Assembly (NCBI GenBank): GCA_031272655.1 | Contig: JAISTJ010000055.1 | Location: 1 to 7,368 of the forward strand | Reading direction: 5' to 3' | DNA length: 7,368 nt | Source: Tannerella sp. | Lineage (GTDB): Bacteria > Bacteroidota > Bacteroidia > Bacteroidales > Tannerellaceae | In this document: in pieces, positions 1-6,260 of the stretch | Layout: each line of letters opens with the position of its first letter | Numbering within the stretch: position 1 is the stretch's first letter | The notes under the pieces: generated by a model | Database searches by the model: none | What the model saw: only the letters and a program-made list of their open reading frames with translations | Told to the model about the DNA's origin: nothing | Made by a program: the position numbers and the translations under genes

Positions 1-414
1 AGTCAGGAATACGAGAAGAGCGTAGAGGCTTACAAGCAGTCGCTGCGCCTCAACCCTACCGACGAAGAGACGCGCTACAACCTTGCTTTGGCGCAGAAAC
101 TGCTGCAACAACAGCAACAACAGCAACAGCAGCAGCAAGACCAGAACCAGGACAAGAACGACGAGCAGAAAGAGCAGGAACAGAACAAGGACCAGCAGCA
201 ACAAGACCAGCAGCAGCAAGACCAGCAGCAACAGCAGCAGGAACAGAAAGAGCAGCAGACGCAGCAGGAACAGCAGCAGAACGAGCAGTTGAGCCGCGAC
301 AATGCCCAACAGATGCTCGACGCCTTCCTGCAGGATGAGAAAGATACGCAGGAAAAGGTCAAAAAAATCCAAGCCCAGCAAGCCAAGAGTCGTAAAAGAG
401 ATAAGCAATGGTAA
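1..414 (+). CDS. batC: BatC-like tetratricopeptide repeat protein with Gln-rich tail (3' end only)
   Basis: Frame 1 is open from the first base to TAA at 412-414, so the gene starts outside the window; 137 residues are visible. The first ~35 residues form a TPR helix pair (EYEKSVEAYKQSLRLNP, then ETRYNLALAQ). They are followed by a charged Gln/Asp/Glu/Lys low-complexity region (about residues 34-97) with an 11-Gln run and QQQQD repeats. A conserved-looking tail follows (RDNAQQMLDAFLQDEKDTQEKVKK) and ends in KRDKQW. TPR + Q/K/D-rich linker + NAQQML...DEK..QEKVKK + terminal Trp is the arrangement I know from BatC of the Bacteroides aerotolerance (Bat) operon. BatC is thought to act in the periplasm with the VWA proteins BatA and BatB, in stress or aerotolerance roles that are poorly defined. 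Oddly, no batD or batE follows; the next gene is convergent and unrelated. The family call is firm as a TPR protein and likely as BatC. Confidence 0.75.
   Translation, partial: SQEYEKSVEAYKQSLRLNPTDEETRYNLALAQKLLQQQQQQQQQQQDQNQDKNDEQKEQEQNKDQQQQDQQQQDQQQQQQEQKEQQTQQEQQQNEQLSRDNAQQMLDAFLQDEKDTQEKVKKIQAQQAKSRKRDKQW
106..279 (+). repeat. CAG/CAA trinucleotide tract encoding poly-Gln and QQQQD repeats
   Basis: Eleven consecutive Gln codons, mixed CAA and CAG, occupy 106-138. A second cluster from 190 contains a 15-bp unit (GAC plus four Gln codons) at 190-204 and 205-219, with a partial third copy from 220. The mixed codons make it an imperfect repeat but still one able to slip in 3-bp or 15-bp steps without breaking the frame. 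It lies wholly in the low-complexity linker of the BatC-like protein, so length change would alter linker length only. Confidence 0.8.
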
Positions 415-425
415 ACAGGGCAACA

Positions 426-475
426 ACTGCAAATTCAAACCTTAACAAGGTTTTGAACCTTGTTAAGGTTGCAGT
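426..475. repeat. Nested palindrome: 15-bp perfect inverted repeat, each arm itself palindromic
   Basis: Left arm AACCTTAACAAGGTT (438-452) and right arm AACCTTGTTAAGGTT (456-470) are exact reverse complements separated by TTG. Each arm is also a palindrome of its own: AACCTT and AAGGTT around a 3-base centre, AAC in one and GTT in the other. An outer pair, ACTGC (426-430) with GCAGT (471-475), can extend the stem across a 7-nt bulge. It begins 11 bp after the BatC-like stop codon and could act as a factor-independent hairpin or transcript stabiliser. No T-run follows on the plus strand, so a classic intrinsic terminator is not supported. A REP-type repeat or a protein-binding site is equally possible. 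Confidence 0.75.
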
Positions 476-482
476 GTGCGAC

Positions 483-565
483 CGTCATTGCGAACGCAGT
501 GAAGCAATCCAGTTAATTGAATCATTTATACAAATTTCTGGATGATTTCGTACCTCGCAATGACG
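483..565. repeat. MITE/REP-like intergenic element with GTCATTGCGA inverted ends
   Basis: The ends CGTCATTGCGA (483-493) and TCGCAATGACG (555-565) are perfect 11-bp inverted repeats. Inside them GAAGCAATCCAG (501-512) pairs imperfectly with CTGGATGATTTC (538-549), matching at 9 of 12 positions, around an A/T-rich centre. The whole 83-bp unit can therefore fold into one long imperfect hairpin. The words GTCATTGCGA and GAAGCAATCC are familiar from short dispersed intergenic repeats in many bacterial genomes; that is from memory, not a search. No target-site duplication is apparent in the flanks, and the element carries no coding capacity, so any mobility would depend on a transposase supplied elsewhere. 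Confidence 0.65.
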
Positions 566-572
566 CAATAAA

Positions 573-595
573 CGCCGGCTCGTAAAAAACCGGCG
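573..595 (-). terminator. Probable hairpin terminator of the minus-strand operon
   Basis: CGCCGG (573-578) and CCGGCG (590-595) form a perfect 6-bp GC stem with an 11-nt loop. The stem begins 1 bp after the TGA of the M1 peptidase gene, read on the minus strand, and is followed there by TTTATT. Position and composition fit an intrinsic terminator, but the loop is long and the T-run interrupted, so strength may be low. On the plus strand no T-run follows. Confidence 0.45.
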
Positions 596-596
596 G

Positions 597-2240
597 TCAT
601 TCTATGTCGGCAACATGGAACGACGCTACATAGAAATCCTTGTCACATTCAAAAGATTGACATTTTTCGCCTGAGCCTAAAGTGAGGTTTTCCCAGCGTT
701 GCGTAGGCTGAAGCCAGTGCATTTTCCCGTTGATATAAACTTTTATCTTCATATTGAAGTCGTTCACGCAATTGCCCCACCGATAGCGTATTCCGTCGTT
801 CGTGAAAGCATATTCGAGCGTCGGGATGCGGGTGTCGCGCAGATACTGGTCGAAAACGGGCTTCAACTCAAGTCCCGTTTCCTTGATCATGAAATCTTCA
901 ATCTGTCCGGCATTCACGGTCTGGTGATAAAAAGCGACGTTAAGCCCGTGCAATAACCGTCGCCATTTCTCGTCATCATCAACTAACTGCCTGATAGTGT
1001 GGAGCATATTGGCGCCTTTATAGTACATGTCGCTTCTCGAACCCGGACGGTTTACGCCATACGTTCCGACGACGGGGCGGTCGTTCATAATGCCCATGCG
1101 CGTTCCGCGGCAATAGGCCGCGCCGGTGTCTTTGCCCCAAAAATACTCCACAAACAGGTTTTCGGCATAAGCGGTAAAACTTTCGTGAATCCACATGTCG
1201 GCCTCGTCGCTGTTGGTGATGCTATTGGCAAACCATTCATGCCCCGACTCGTGGATGATGATAAAATCGAACCTCATGCCGATACCGGTAAAACTGACGT
1301 CGCGCCCGCCATAGCCGTTTTTAAAGCCGTTACCATAAGTAACCGAGCTTTGATGTTCCATGCCGGCATAAGGCACTTCCACGAGCTTGTAACCGTCTTC
1401 GTAAAAAGGATACGGCCCAAACCAGTGTTCAAAAGCCTCAAGCATCTGGTGCGCCTGCTTGAACTGAATTTTCGCTTTGTCTATGTTGTAATCCATAACC
1501 CAGTAGTTGCAGTCGAGATCGCCTTTTTCGCCCTTGAATATATCGCTGAAATTCACGTAGTTACCCACATTGATATTGACACCGTAATTGTTTATCGGGT
1601 TGGCGACAAACCAGTGCGCCGTCTTTGTTCCGTCGCGGTTTTTCTGCACTTTTCGCAGCCTTCCGTTGGAAACGTCCATCAGTTTGCCGGGGAAAGTAAT
1701 ACTCATCAGCATGCTGTCGGGTTCGTCGGAAGGATGGTCTTTGCAAGGCCACCACGAACTGCCACCCAAACCCTGATTGGACGTTGTAACAAACGGGCGA
1801 CCTTTCTCGTCCGTCCCCCAGTTCACCCCTCTTTGAGGTTTGCCGCCGTATTCAACGATAATTTGATTTCTCGCACCTTTGATTTGCGGATTTTTAAGCG
1901 TTACAAACCATGCGTTTCCGTCCCTCACAAAGTCCTGTTCCTCACCGTTTTGAGTGATTTTTGAAATAGTCATTGGTTCTTGCAAATCAATCTGCATCAG
2001 CTGATTAGGCTCAATCACGCGATACTCGACTATATTTTGCCCTTCAAAAGAGCTGTCAGCAGGATTTACCTTCACGCTCAAATGATAATAAGCCAGATCC
2101 CACCATGCCCGTTCGGGGGTGATACTCCCGCGCAGGGTATCCTGACGGGTGATCGGACGGTTAAACGGACGTCTCTGTCCGCAAACATTTGTTATCAAAA
2201 CACTTGACAACAAAACAGTTAGAATAATTTTTCCTTTCAT
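597..2240 (-). CDS. Secreted M1 family zinc metallopeptidase (aminopeptidase)
   Basis: 547 residues. M1 enzymes remove N-terminal residues from peptides using one zinc ion. Residues 1-21 look like a Sec signal peptide (MKGKIILTVLLSSVLITNVCG), so the enzyme should act in the periplasm or outside. An N-terminal beta domain spans about 45-250. The exopeptidase motif, GAMEN in classic members, reads GMEH at 293-296. The zinc site HESGH is at 330-334 with the third ligand Glu353, the expected HExxH-x18-E spacing. Tyr406/407 in the MYYKGANML stretch corresponds to the transition-state Tyr. A small C-terminal domain follows from about 465. No sorting domain is seen at the C-terminus. It is the last gene of the operon, 19 bp after nspC. 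The ATG follows an A/T-rich leader without Shine-Dalgarno, usual for this phylum. Substrate range cannot be judged. Confidence 0.93.
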   Translation of the reverse strand: MKGKIILTVLLSSVLITNVCGQRRPFNRPITRQDTLRGSITPERAWWDLAYYHLSVKVNPADSSFEGQNIVEYRVIEPNQLMQIDLQEPMTISKITQNGEEQDFVRDGNAWFVTLKNPQIKGARNQIIVEYGGKPQRGVNWGTDEKGRPFVTTSNQGLGGSSWWPCKDHPSDEPDSMLMSITFPGKLMDVSNGRLRKVQKNRDGTKTAHWFVANPINNYGVNINVGNYVNFSDIFKGEKGDLDCNYWVMDYNIDKAKIQFKQAHQMLEAFEHWFGPYPFYEDGYKLVEVPYAGMEHQSSVTYGNGFKNGYGGRDVSFTGIGMRFDFIIIHESGHEWFANSITNSDEADMWIHESFTAYAENLFVEYFWGKDTGAAYCRGTRMGIMNDRPVVGTYGVNRPGSRSDMYYKGANMLHTIRQLVDDDEKWRRLLHGLNVAFYHQTVNAGQIEDFMIKETGLELKPVFDQYLRDTRIPTLEYAFTNDGIRYRWGNCVNDFNMKIKVYINGKMHWLQPTQRWENLTLGSGEKCQSFECDKDFYVASFHVADIE

Positions 2241-2259
2241 TTTGTTTATAATTAAAAGT

Positions 2260-3432
2260 TTAGCACATTCTGTTTTTGTAGTCTTCGTAAGAATACCGGC
2301 GGAGGATTTCGACAGATCCGTCTTTGTGTTTGACGGCTATTGCGGGGTGTGGAACGCCGTTAAACATTGTTGTTTTGACAGTTGTGTAATGCAGCATATC
2401 TTCAAAAATTATCCGGTCTCCGATTTGTAAAGGACTGGGAAATGACCAATAGCCGATGAAATCGCCGCTCAAACAGCTGTTGCCGCCGATACGGTAGGTA
2501 TGCGCTGATGATTCGACGCGCTCGCTATTACAGTCCGGTTCGCTATGATGAATCTGCAATGCGCCGCGGATTTCAGGCTGGTAGGGCATTTCAAGGCAGT
2601 CGGGGAGATGACAGGCAAAAGAAGCGTCAATAATAGCTGTTGTAATACCCTTATTTTCAACTATATCCACAACCGTAGTAAGCAAATAGCCTGTCTGCCA
2701 AGCAAATGCGCTACCGGGTTCAAGTATTACTTTAATATGTGGGTATCGGTTGCGGAATGATTTTAACAGAAAGATAAGATGCTCTGTATCATAGTCTTTC
2801 CGCGTCATCAGATGTCCGCCACCCATATTCAGCCAGCGTATCTGCTTCAAATATTGGCCGAATTTGCTTTCGACAATATCCAATGTTTCTTCAAGTGCGT
2901 AAGATGTTGATTCACAGAGAGTATGAAAGTGCAACCCCTCGATTCCATCGGGCAGTTTGTTACCAAGCATTTCACGCACAACGCCCATCCGCGAGCCGGG
3001 CGAACAGGGGTTGTAGAGCGCTGTTTCGACCGGCGAATATTCAGGATTGATGCGCAATCCGCAGGATATTTCCAGCTCGGATGCTTTAATAAACGGGTAA
3101 TAGCGCTCAAACTGGCTGAGGGAGTTGAAGGTAATATGGCTGCTATACTGCATGAATACAGGAAAGTTGTCGTCGGTATATGCCGGCGAGTAGGCGTGGG
3201 CAGGGCTGCCGAGTTCCTCGTAAGCGAGTTGCGCCTCATTGACCGAACTGGCGGTGGATGTGTCGAAACCGTATTCGCGGAAAATCGGGAAAGTTTTCCA
3301 AAGGGCAAAGGCCTTGAATGCGAGGATAATATCCACTCCTGCACGGTCGCGGACAGTTTTGATCAGGGCGAGGTTGCGACGCAGAAGTTCCTCCTCAAGG
3401 ATGTAGCACGGCGAAGGTATATCATCTCTCAT
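2260..3432 (-). CDS. nspC: Carboxynorspermidine/carboxyspermidine decarboxylase
   Basis: 390 residues, full length for this PLP-dependent fold-III (alanine racemase-like barrel) decarboxylase. It removes CO2 from carboxyspermidine or carboxynorspermidine to yield spermidine or norspermidine, the last step of the carboxyaminopropyl polyamine route used by Bacteroidota and vibrios. Lys40 in ILAFKAF is the expected PLP Schiff-base lysine. Other family signatures are HFHTLCES (168-175), GGGH (204-207), the phosphate-binding EPGSA (238-242), DASFACHLPDCLEMPY (269-284), and GNSCLSGD (317-324) carrying the active-site Cys/Asp pair. The start ATG overlaps the helicase stop as ATGA (3429-3432), so translation is probably coupled. 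The partner carboxyspermidine dehydrogenase is not in the window. Substrate (spermidine versus norspermidine series) cannot be read from the sequence; in Bacteroidota spermidine is the usual product. Confidence 0.95.
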   Translation of the reverse strand: MRDDIPSPCYILEEELLRRNLALIKTVRDRAGVDIILAFKAFALWKTFPIFREYGFDTSTASSVNEAQLAYEELGSPAHAYSPAYTDDNFPVFMQYSSHITFNSLSQFERYYPFIKASELEISCGLRINPEYSPVETALYNPCSPGSRMGVVREMLGNKLPDGIEGLHFHTLCESTSYALEETLDIVESKFGQYLKQIRWLNMGGGHLMTRKDYDTEHLIFLLKSFRNRYPHIKVILEPGSAFAWQTGYLLTTVVDIVENKGITTAIIDASFACHLPDCLEMPYQPEIRGALQIHHSEPDCNSERVESSAHTYRIGGNSCLSGDFIGYWSFPSPLQIGDRIIFEDMLHYTTVKTTMFNGVPHPAIAVKHKDGSVEILRRYSYEDYKNRMC

Positions 3433-5765
3433 ATTTTCAACAGTTTAGCATATTTCATTAACAACGTCTTCGTACCGGAATTTTTAAAAGCCACTATCGT
3501 GCGGGCGTCGCTACCTTTACCTTCAAACGACTCAATGACCCCCTCTCCGAAAGAGGCATGTACAACCTTGTCGCCAACCGTAAATCCGGCAAACGAAGTA
3601 ACTTTTTCAGCAGGTGCATCGCTGGAAGGAATAACTCTCTCATTATCAGATATTTTACTATAACGAGGCGTCCGTGAAGGAGTAGGATTGCTATTCCCAA
3701 AATGCGACAAATTTGTTGCAGGGCGCGAAAAAGAAGAATCGGAAAAGTAAGACCGCGAAGAGGCGACTTCCTGCCGGCGCACCGAAGGCAACTCTATATC
3801 TTCCTCAAAATCAAGATATTGCTCGCCGATATCGGCGATAAAAAAACTTGGCGAGGAAGAGGTCGTTTGCCCGTTACGGAAGCGGTTTTTGGAGTATGTG
3901 ATGATGCAGTTTTCCTTAGCGCGGGTTATCGCCACATAAAACAGGCGGCGTTCTTCCTCGATAGCGCGCGGACTGTCCATCGAAAGAGCCGACGGAAACA
4001 GCATGTTCTCCATTCCGACAATGAAAACATTCTGAAACTCAAGCCCTTTAGCCGAATGTACTGTCATCATCGTAACCTTATCGGCATTGGCGTCATTGTC
4101 CGTTTCCTGGTCGGTCATCAGCGACACCTCCATCAGGAAGTCGCTAAGCATCACGTCTTCCGAGCCTTCCTGCTGCCTCAACGACACAAACTCTTTCGTC
4201 GCCTTCATCAATTCCTGCACATTTTCAATCCGGCTCATTCCTTCAATAGAGTTGTCATCAAAAAGCACATCGCGCATGCCGCTCTTTTTTATCACGTATT
4301 CCGTTATTTCAAAGACATTTACATCATCTTTTTCGGAAATAAAGCCGGATATAAGCTCGCAAAAAGCGCCAATCTTGCCTAAAGTCCCCTTATTCAACGT
4401 ATTAACATACTTGGAGGGTGCACAAACAACATCCCAGAGGCTGATATTCAGCTCATTAGCTGCCGACTGCAACTTCTCAAGCGTCGTGCCGCCGATGCCG
4501 CGTGCGGGATAATTGATTATCCTGCGAAGCGACTCTTCATCCCGTGGATTAACGATAACCCGCAGATAAGCAAGCACATCCTTGATCTCTTTGCGCTGGT
4601 AAAACGACTGCGAGCCATAAACACGGTAAGGAATAGACCGTTTGCGGAAAGTATCTTCGAGTATGCGCGACTGTGCGTTTGTGCGATACAGAACAGCGAA
4701 ATCGGCGTTTTCATACCCTTTCAGCCGCTTCATCTCAAGAATCCGCGCCGCCACAATATACGCCTCCTCAATGTCTGAATATGAGGATATTACAGCCACC
4801 TTGCTCCCTTTTTCCTTTTCGGAATAAACATTTTTGGGTATTTGCCCTTCATTCTTCTTTATCAGGCTGTTAGCCGCTTCAACAATATTTTGAGTGGAAC
4901 GGTAATTGCGTTCAAGCCGGAAAATGCGGAAGTCGGGATAAGTCTCTTCAAATCTAAGCATGTTGTCAATATTCGCGCCGCGAAACGAATAAATGCTCTG
5001 CGCATCGTCGCCCACGACGAATATTTTGTGATGTTTTTCACATAAACGCCTCACTATCAGGTGTTGCGCAAAATTAGTATCCTGATATTCGTCCACCAAA
5101 ACGTATTTGAACTGCTGCTGGTATTTTTGCAAAACGTCGGCGTGGTCGCGGAAAAGGATGTTTGTTTCCATCAGCAACTCGTCAAAATCCATCACTCCGG
5201 CTTTGAAACAGCGGTTTTGGTAGATGTTGTATATCCGGTATGTTTGCGAAATACCCTTAAGTGTATCATGCTCAAGCAGTTTGCCGTTTTGCTGATACGC
5301 CTGACACGTTATCAGGGAGTTCTTTGCATTAGATATCCGGCTCTGTATCAAGCCCGGACGGTAAATCTTGTCGTCAAGCTGCAACTCTTTGATAATCGTC
5401 TTGATAAGGTTTTTGGAATCGGCGGCGTCATAGATGGTAAAATCCGCCGGAAAGCCGATATGAGCCGCTTCCCGACGCAATATCTTGTAAAAAATGGAGT
5501 GAAAAGTGCCCATCCAAAGGTATCGGGTAACGTATTCATCTGTAATTGAGGCTATTCGTTCCTTCATCTCACGCGCTGCCTTGTTGGTAAACGTCAGGGC
5601 GAGGATCGAATGTGGCTGATAGCCATTTTGAAGCAGGTGCGCTATTTTGTATGTCAGAACCCGCGTCTTGCCCGACCCCGCACCCGCCACTACAAGCGAC
5701 GGACCTTCGTTGTAAAGAACTGCTTTGCGCTGACTGTCATTGAGTTGCTCTAAATATTTCTCCAT
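3429..5765 (-). CDS. pcrA: UvrD/PcrA-type superfamily 1A ATP-dependent DNA helicase
   Basis: 778 residues, close to the usual UvrD/PcrA length. This 3'-5' helicase unwinds DNA in excision and mismatch repair, removes RecA or stalled polymerase, and helps replication. All SF1A motifs are present in order: Q motif LNDSQRKAV (8-16), Walker A AGAGSGKT (27-34), Ia LTFTNKAA (57-64), Ib GTFHS (86-90), II VDEYQD (224-229), III GDDAQSIYSFRGA (252-264), IV NYRS (287-290), V TVHSAKGLEF (568-577), VI ERRLFYVAITRAK (605-617). A Ser-rich linker (about 660-720) leads to a C-terminal Tudor-like module (GDKVVHASFGEGVIESFEG, 731-749), which in PcrA/UvrD contacts RNA polymerase. The gene starts 3 bp after the lipoprotein stop and ends in the ATGA overlap with nspC. 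Whether it is called uvrD or pcrA in a given annotation is convention; no inactivating change is visible. Confidence 0.95.
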   Translation of the reverse strand: MEKYLEQLNDSQRKAVLYNEGPSLVVAGAGSGKTRVLTYKIAHLLQNGYQPHSILALTFTNKAAREMKERIASITDEYVTRYLWMGTFHSIFYKILRREAAHIGFPADFTIYDAADSKNLIKTIIKELQLDDKIYRPGLIQSRISNAKNSLITCQAYQQNGKLLEHDTLKGISQTYRIYNIYQNRCFKAGVMDFDELLMETNILFRDHADVLQKYQQQFKYVLVDEYQDTNFAQHLIVRRLCEKHHKIFVVGDDAQSIYSFRGANIDNMLRFEETYPDFRIFRLERNYRSTQNIVEAANSLIKKNEGQIPKNVYSEKEKGSKVAVISSYSDIEEAYIVAARILEMKRLKGYENADFAVLYRTNAQSRILEDTFRKRSIPYRVYGSQSFYQRKEIKDVLAYLRVIVNPRDEESLRRIINYPARGIGGTTLEKLQSAANELNISLWDVVCAPSKYVNTLNKGTLGKIGAFCELISGFISEKDDVNVFEITEYVIKKSGMRDVLFDDNSIEGMSRIENVQELMKATKEFVSLRQQEGSEDVMLSDFLMEVSLMTDQETDNDANADKVTMMTVHSAKGLEFQNVFIVGMENMLFPSALSMDSPRAIEEERRLFYVAITRAKENCIITYSKNRFRNGQTTSSSPSFFIADIGEQYLDFEEDIELPSVRRQEVASSRSYFSDSSFSRPATNLSHFGNSNPTPSRTPRYSKISDNERVIPSSDAPAEKVTSFAGFTVGDKVVHASFGEGVIESFEGKGSDARTIVAFKNSGTKTLLMKYAKLLKI

Positions 5766-5768
5766 CTT

Positions 5769-6173
5769 TCAAAATCTGTTGAACGAATACAGGTACCCTT
5801 CCTCGCTTCGAAGCGTAAGCTTCTTACTGTCAAGACTTTCGATAGAAAAAGACCGTATCCTCTCTTCCCAGTCTATCAGATCCAAAAAGGCATCCGACAC
5901 TAATTCTATCGTTAAATCGTTGTCTTCCTGCACTTTCATACCATACAGGCTGACATATTCGTCATACTGCCGCATATAAAACTGAAGCAAAAAGACCGAT
6001 TCCGACTGGAAATTGTACCAGACAGTATCTACAGTTGTAACCGCGCCGTTCTTTTCTACGGTCTTGAGTTGCCATTTGCCCGGAAGTTGCGACGTCGTAA
6101 TGTCGTCGCAAGCCGAAAAAGCAACAAACATCATCATTATCAGACAATTGCGTACCATTGACAATATTTTCAT
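5769..6173 (-). CDS. Small lipocalin-like lipoprotein, function unknown
   Basis: 134 residues from the first ATG. A hydrophobic stretch (LIMMMFVAFSA, 11-21) ends at Cys22, a lipobox-type SAC site, so it is a predicted lipoprotein. Acidic residues follow (CDDI), which weakly resemble the surface-export tag of Bacteroidota lipoproteins. After it LPGKWQLKTVEKNG (30-43), a tract of alternating polar and hydrophobic residues and the terminal YLYSFNRF suggest a small beta-barrel of the lipocalin-like type common in Bacteroidales. That is judged from pattern only; no ligand can be named. It is the first gene of the operon and sits 3 bp before the helicase. The promoter ends only 5 bp before this ATG; the in-frame ATG at 6158 (MVRNCLIMMM...) would leave a short leader and an equally good signal peptide, so the true start may be there. 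Confidence 0.75.
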   Translation of the reverse strand: MKILSMVRNCLIMMMFVAFSACDDITTSQLPGKWQLKTVEKNGAVTTVDTVWYNFQSESVFLLQFYMRQYDEYVSLYGMKVQEDNDLTIELVSDAFLDLIDWEERIRSFSIESLDSKKLTLRSEEGYLYSFNRF

Positions 6174-6178
6174 AAGTG

Positions 6179-6213
6179 CAAATATACACTTTTTCTGCTT
6201 TAAAAATCAAAAA
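6179..6213 (-). promoter_or_regulatory. Bacteroidota-type promoter for the lipoprotein-helicase-nspC-M1 operon
   Basis: Read on the minus strand, TATATTTG (6186-6179) matches the -7 consensus TAnnTTTG of Bacteroidota sigma factor. TTTTTG (6213-6208) lies 21 bp upstream as the -33 element (consensus TTG/TTTG, about 19-21 bp). Transcription should start near 6172-6175, right at the annotated ATG at 6173. No other promoter of this quality is evident in the 3-19 bp gaps within the operon, so it probably serves all four genes. Confidence 0.7.
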
Positions 6214-6223
6214 TCCGATTTTT
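6209..6223. promoter_or_regulatory. Candidate operator palindrome between divergent promoters
   Basis: AAAAATC (6209-6215) and GATTTTT (6217-6223) are a perfect 7-bp inverted repeat with a single central C. It covers the -33 element of the minus promoter and ends 5 bp before the plus-strand -7 box, so a protein bound here could affect both directions. A/T richness makes chance occurrence quite possible. Confidence 0.25.
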
Positions 6224-6228
6224 TCTGC

Positions 6229-6236
6229 TACTTTTG
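6229..6236 (+). promoter_or_regulatory. -7 box (TACTTTTG) for tRNA-Arg and ribE
   Basis: TACTTTTG fits TAnnTTTG exactly and lies 24 bp before the tRNA, giving a predicted start near 6240-6243 and a leader of about 20 nt to be removed by RNase P. A clear TTG-type -33 element at the right distance is not visible, so the assignment rests on the -7 box and position. Confidence 0.55.
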
Positions 6237-6260
6237 CGCCTTGAAAGTAAATTATTGGGG

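Noticed and set aside
83..292. Plus-strand frame coding an Asn/Ser/Arg-rich peptide
   Set aside because: It is a frame shift of the same trinucleotide tract and has no features of its own.
75..386. Minus-strand 103-codon frame coding a Cys/Ser-rich peptide
   Set aside because: It is the antisense of the Gln codon tract: CAG/CAA reads as CTG/TTG or, shifted, as TGC/TGT codons. The plus frame has a recognisable TPR and a conserved tail.
426..595. CRISPR-like array
   Set aside because: The three inverted repeats differ in sequence and there is no regular repeat-spacer periodicity.
1345..1370. GMEH instead of GAMEN as a sign of an inactive M1 peptidase
   Set aside because: The Glu of the motif, the full HExxH-x18-E zinc site and the downstream Tyr are intact, and MEHQS-type variants are, as far as I recall, usual in Bacteroidota M1 proteins.
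999..1964. 321-codon plus-strand open frame
   Set aside because: It lies wholly antisense to the M1 peptidase gene, whose zinc motif, signal peptide and length are clear. The translation shows no recognisable domain and there is no promoter or leader.
2923..3663. 246-codon plus-strand open frame spanning two genes in antisense
   Set aside because: It is antisense to nspC and the end of the helicase gene, both fully supported; it shows no family features.
3702..4382. 226-codon plus-strand open frame
   Set aside because: It is antisense to the helicase motifs V-VI region; the basic, His-rich composition is a shadow of that coding strand.
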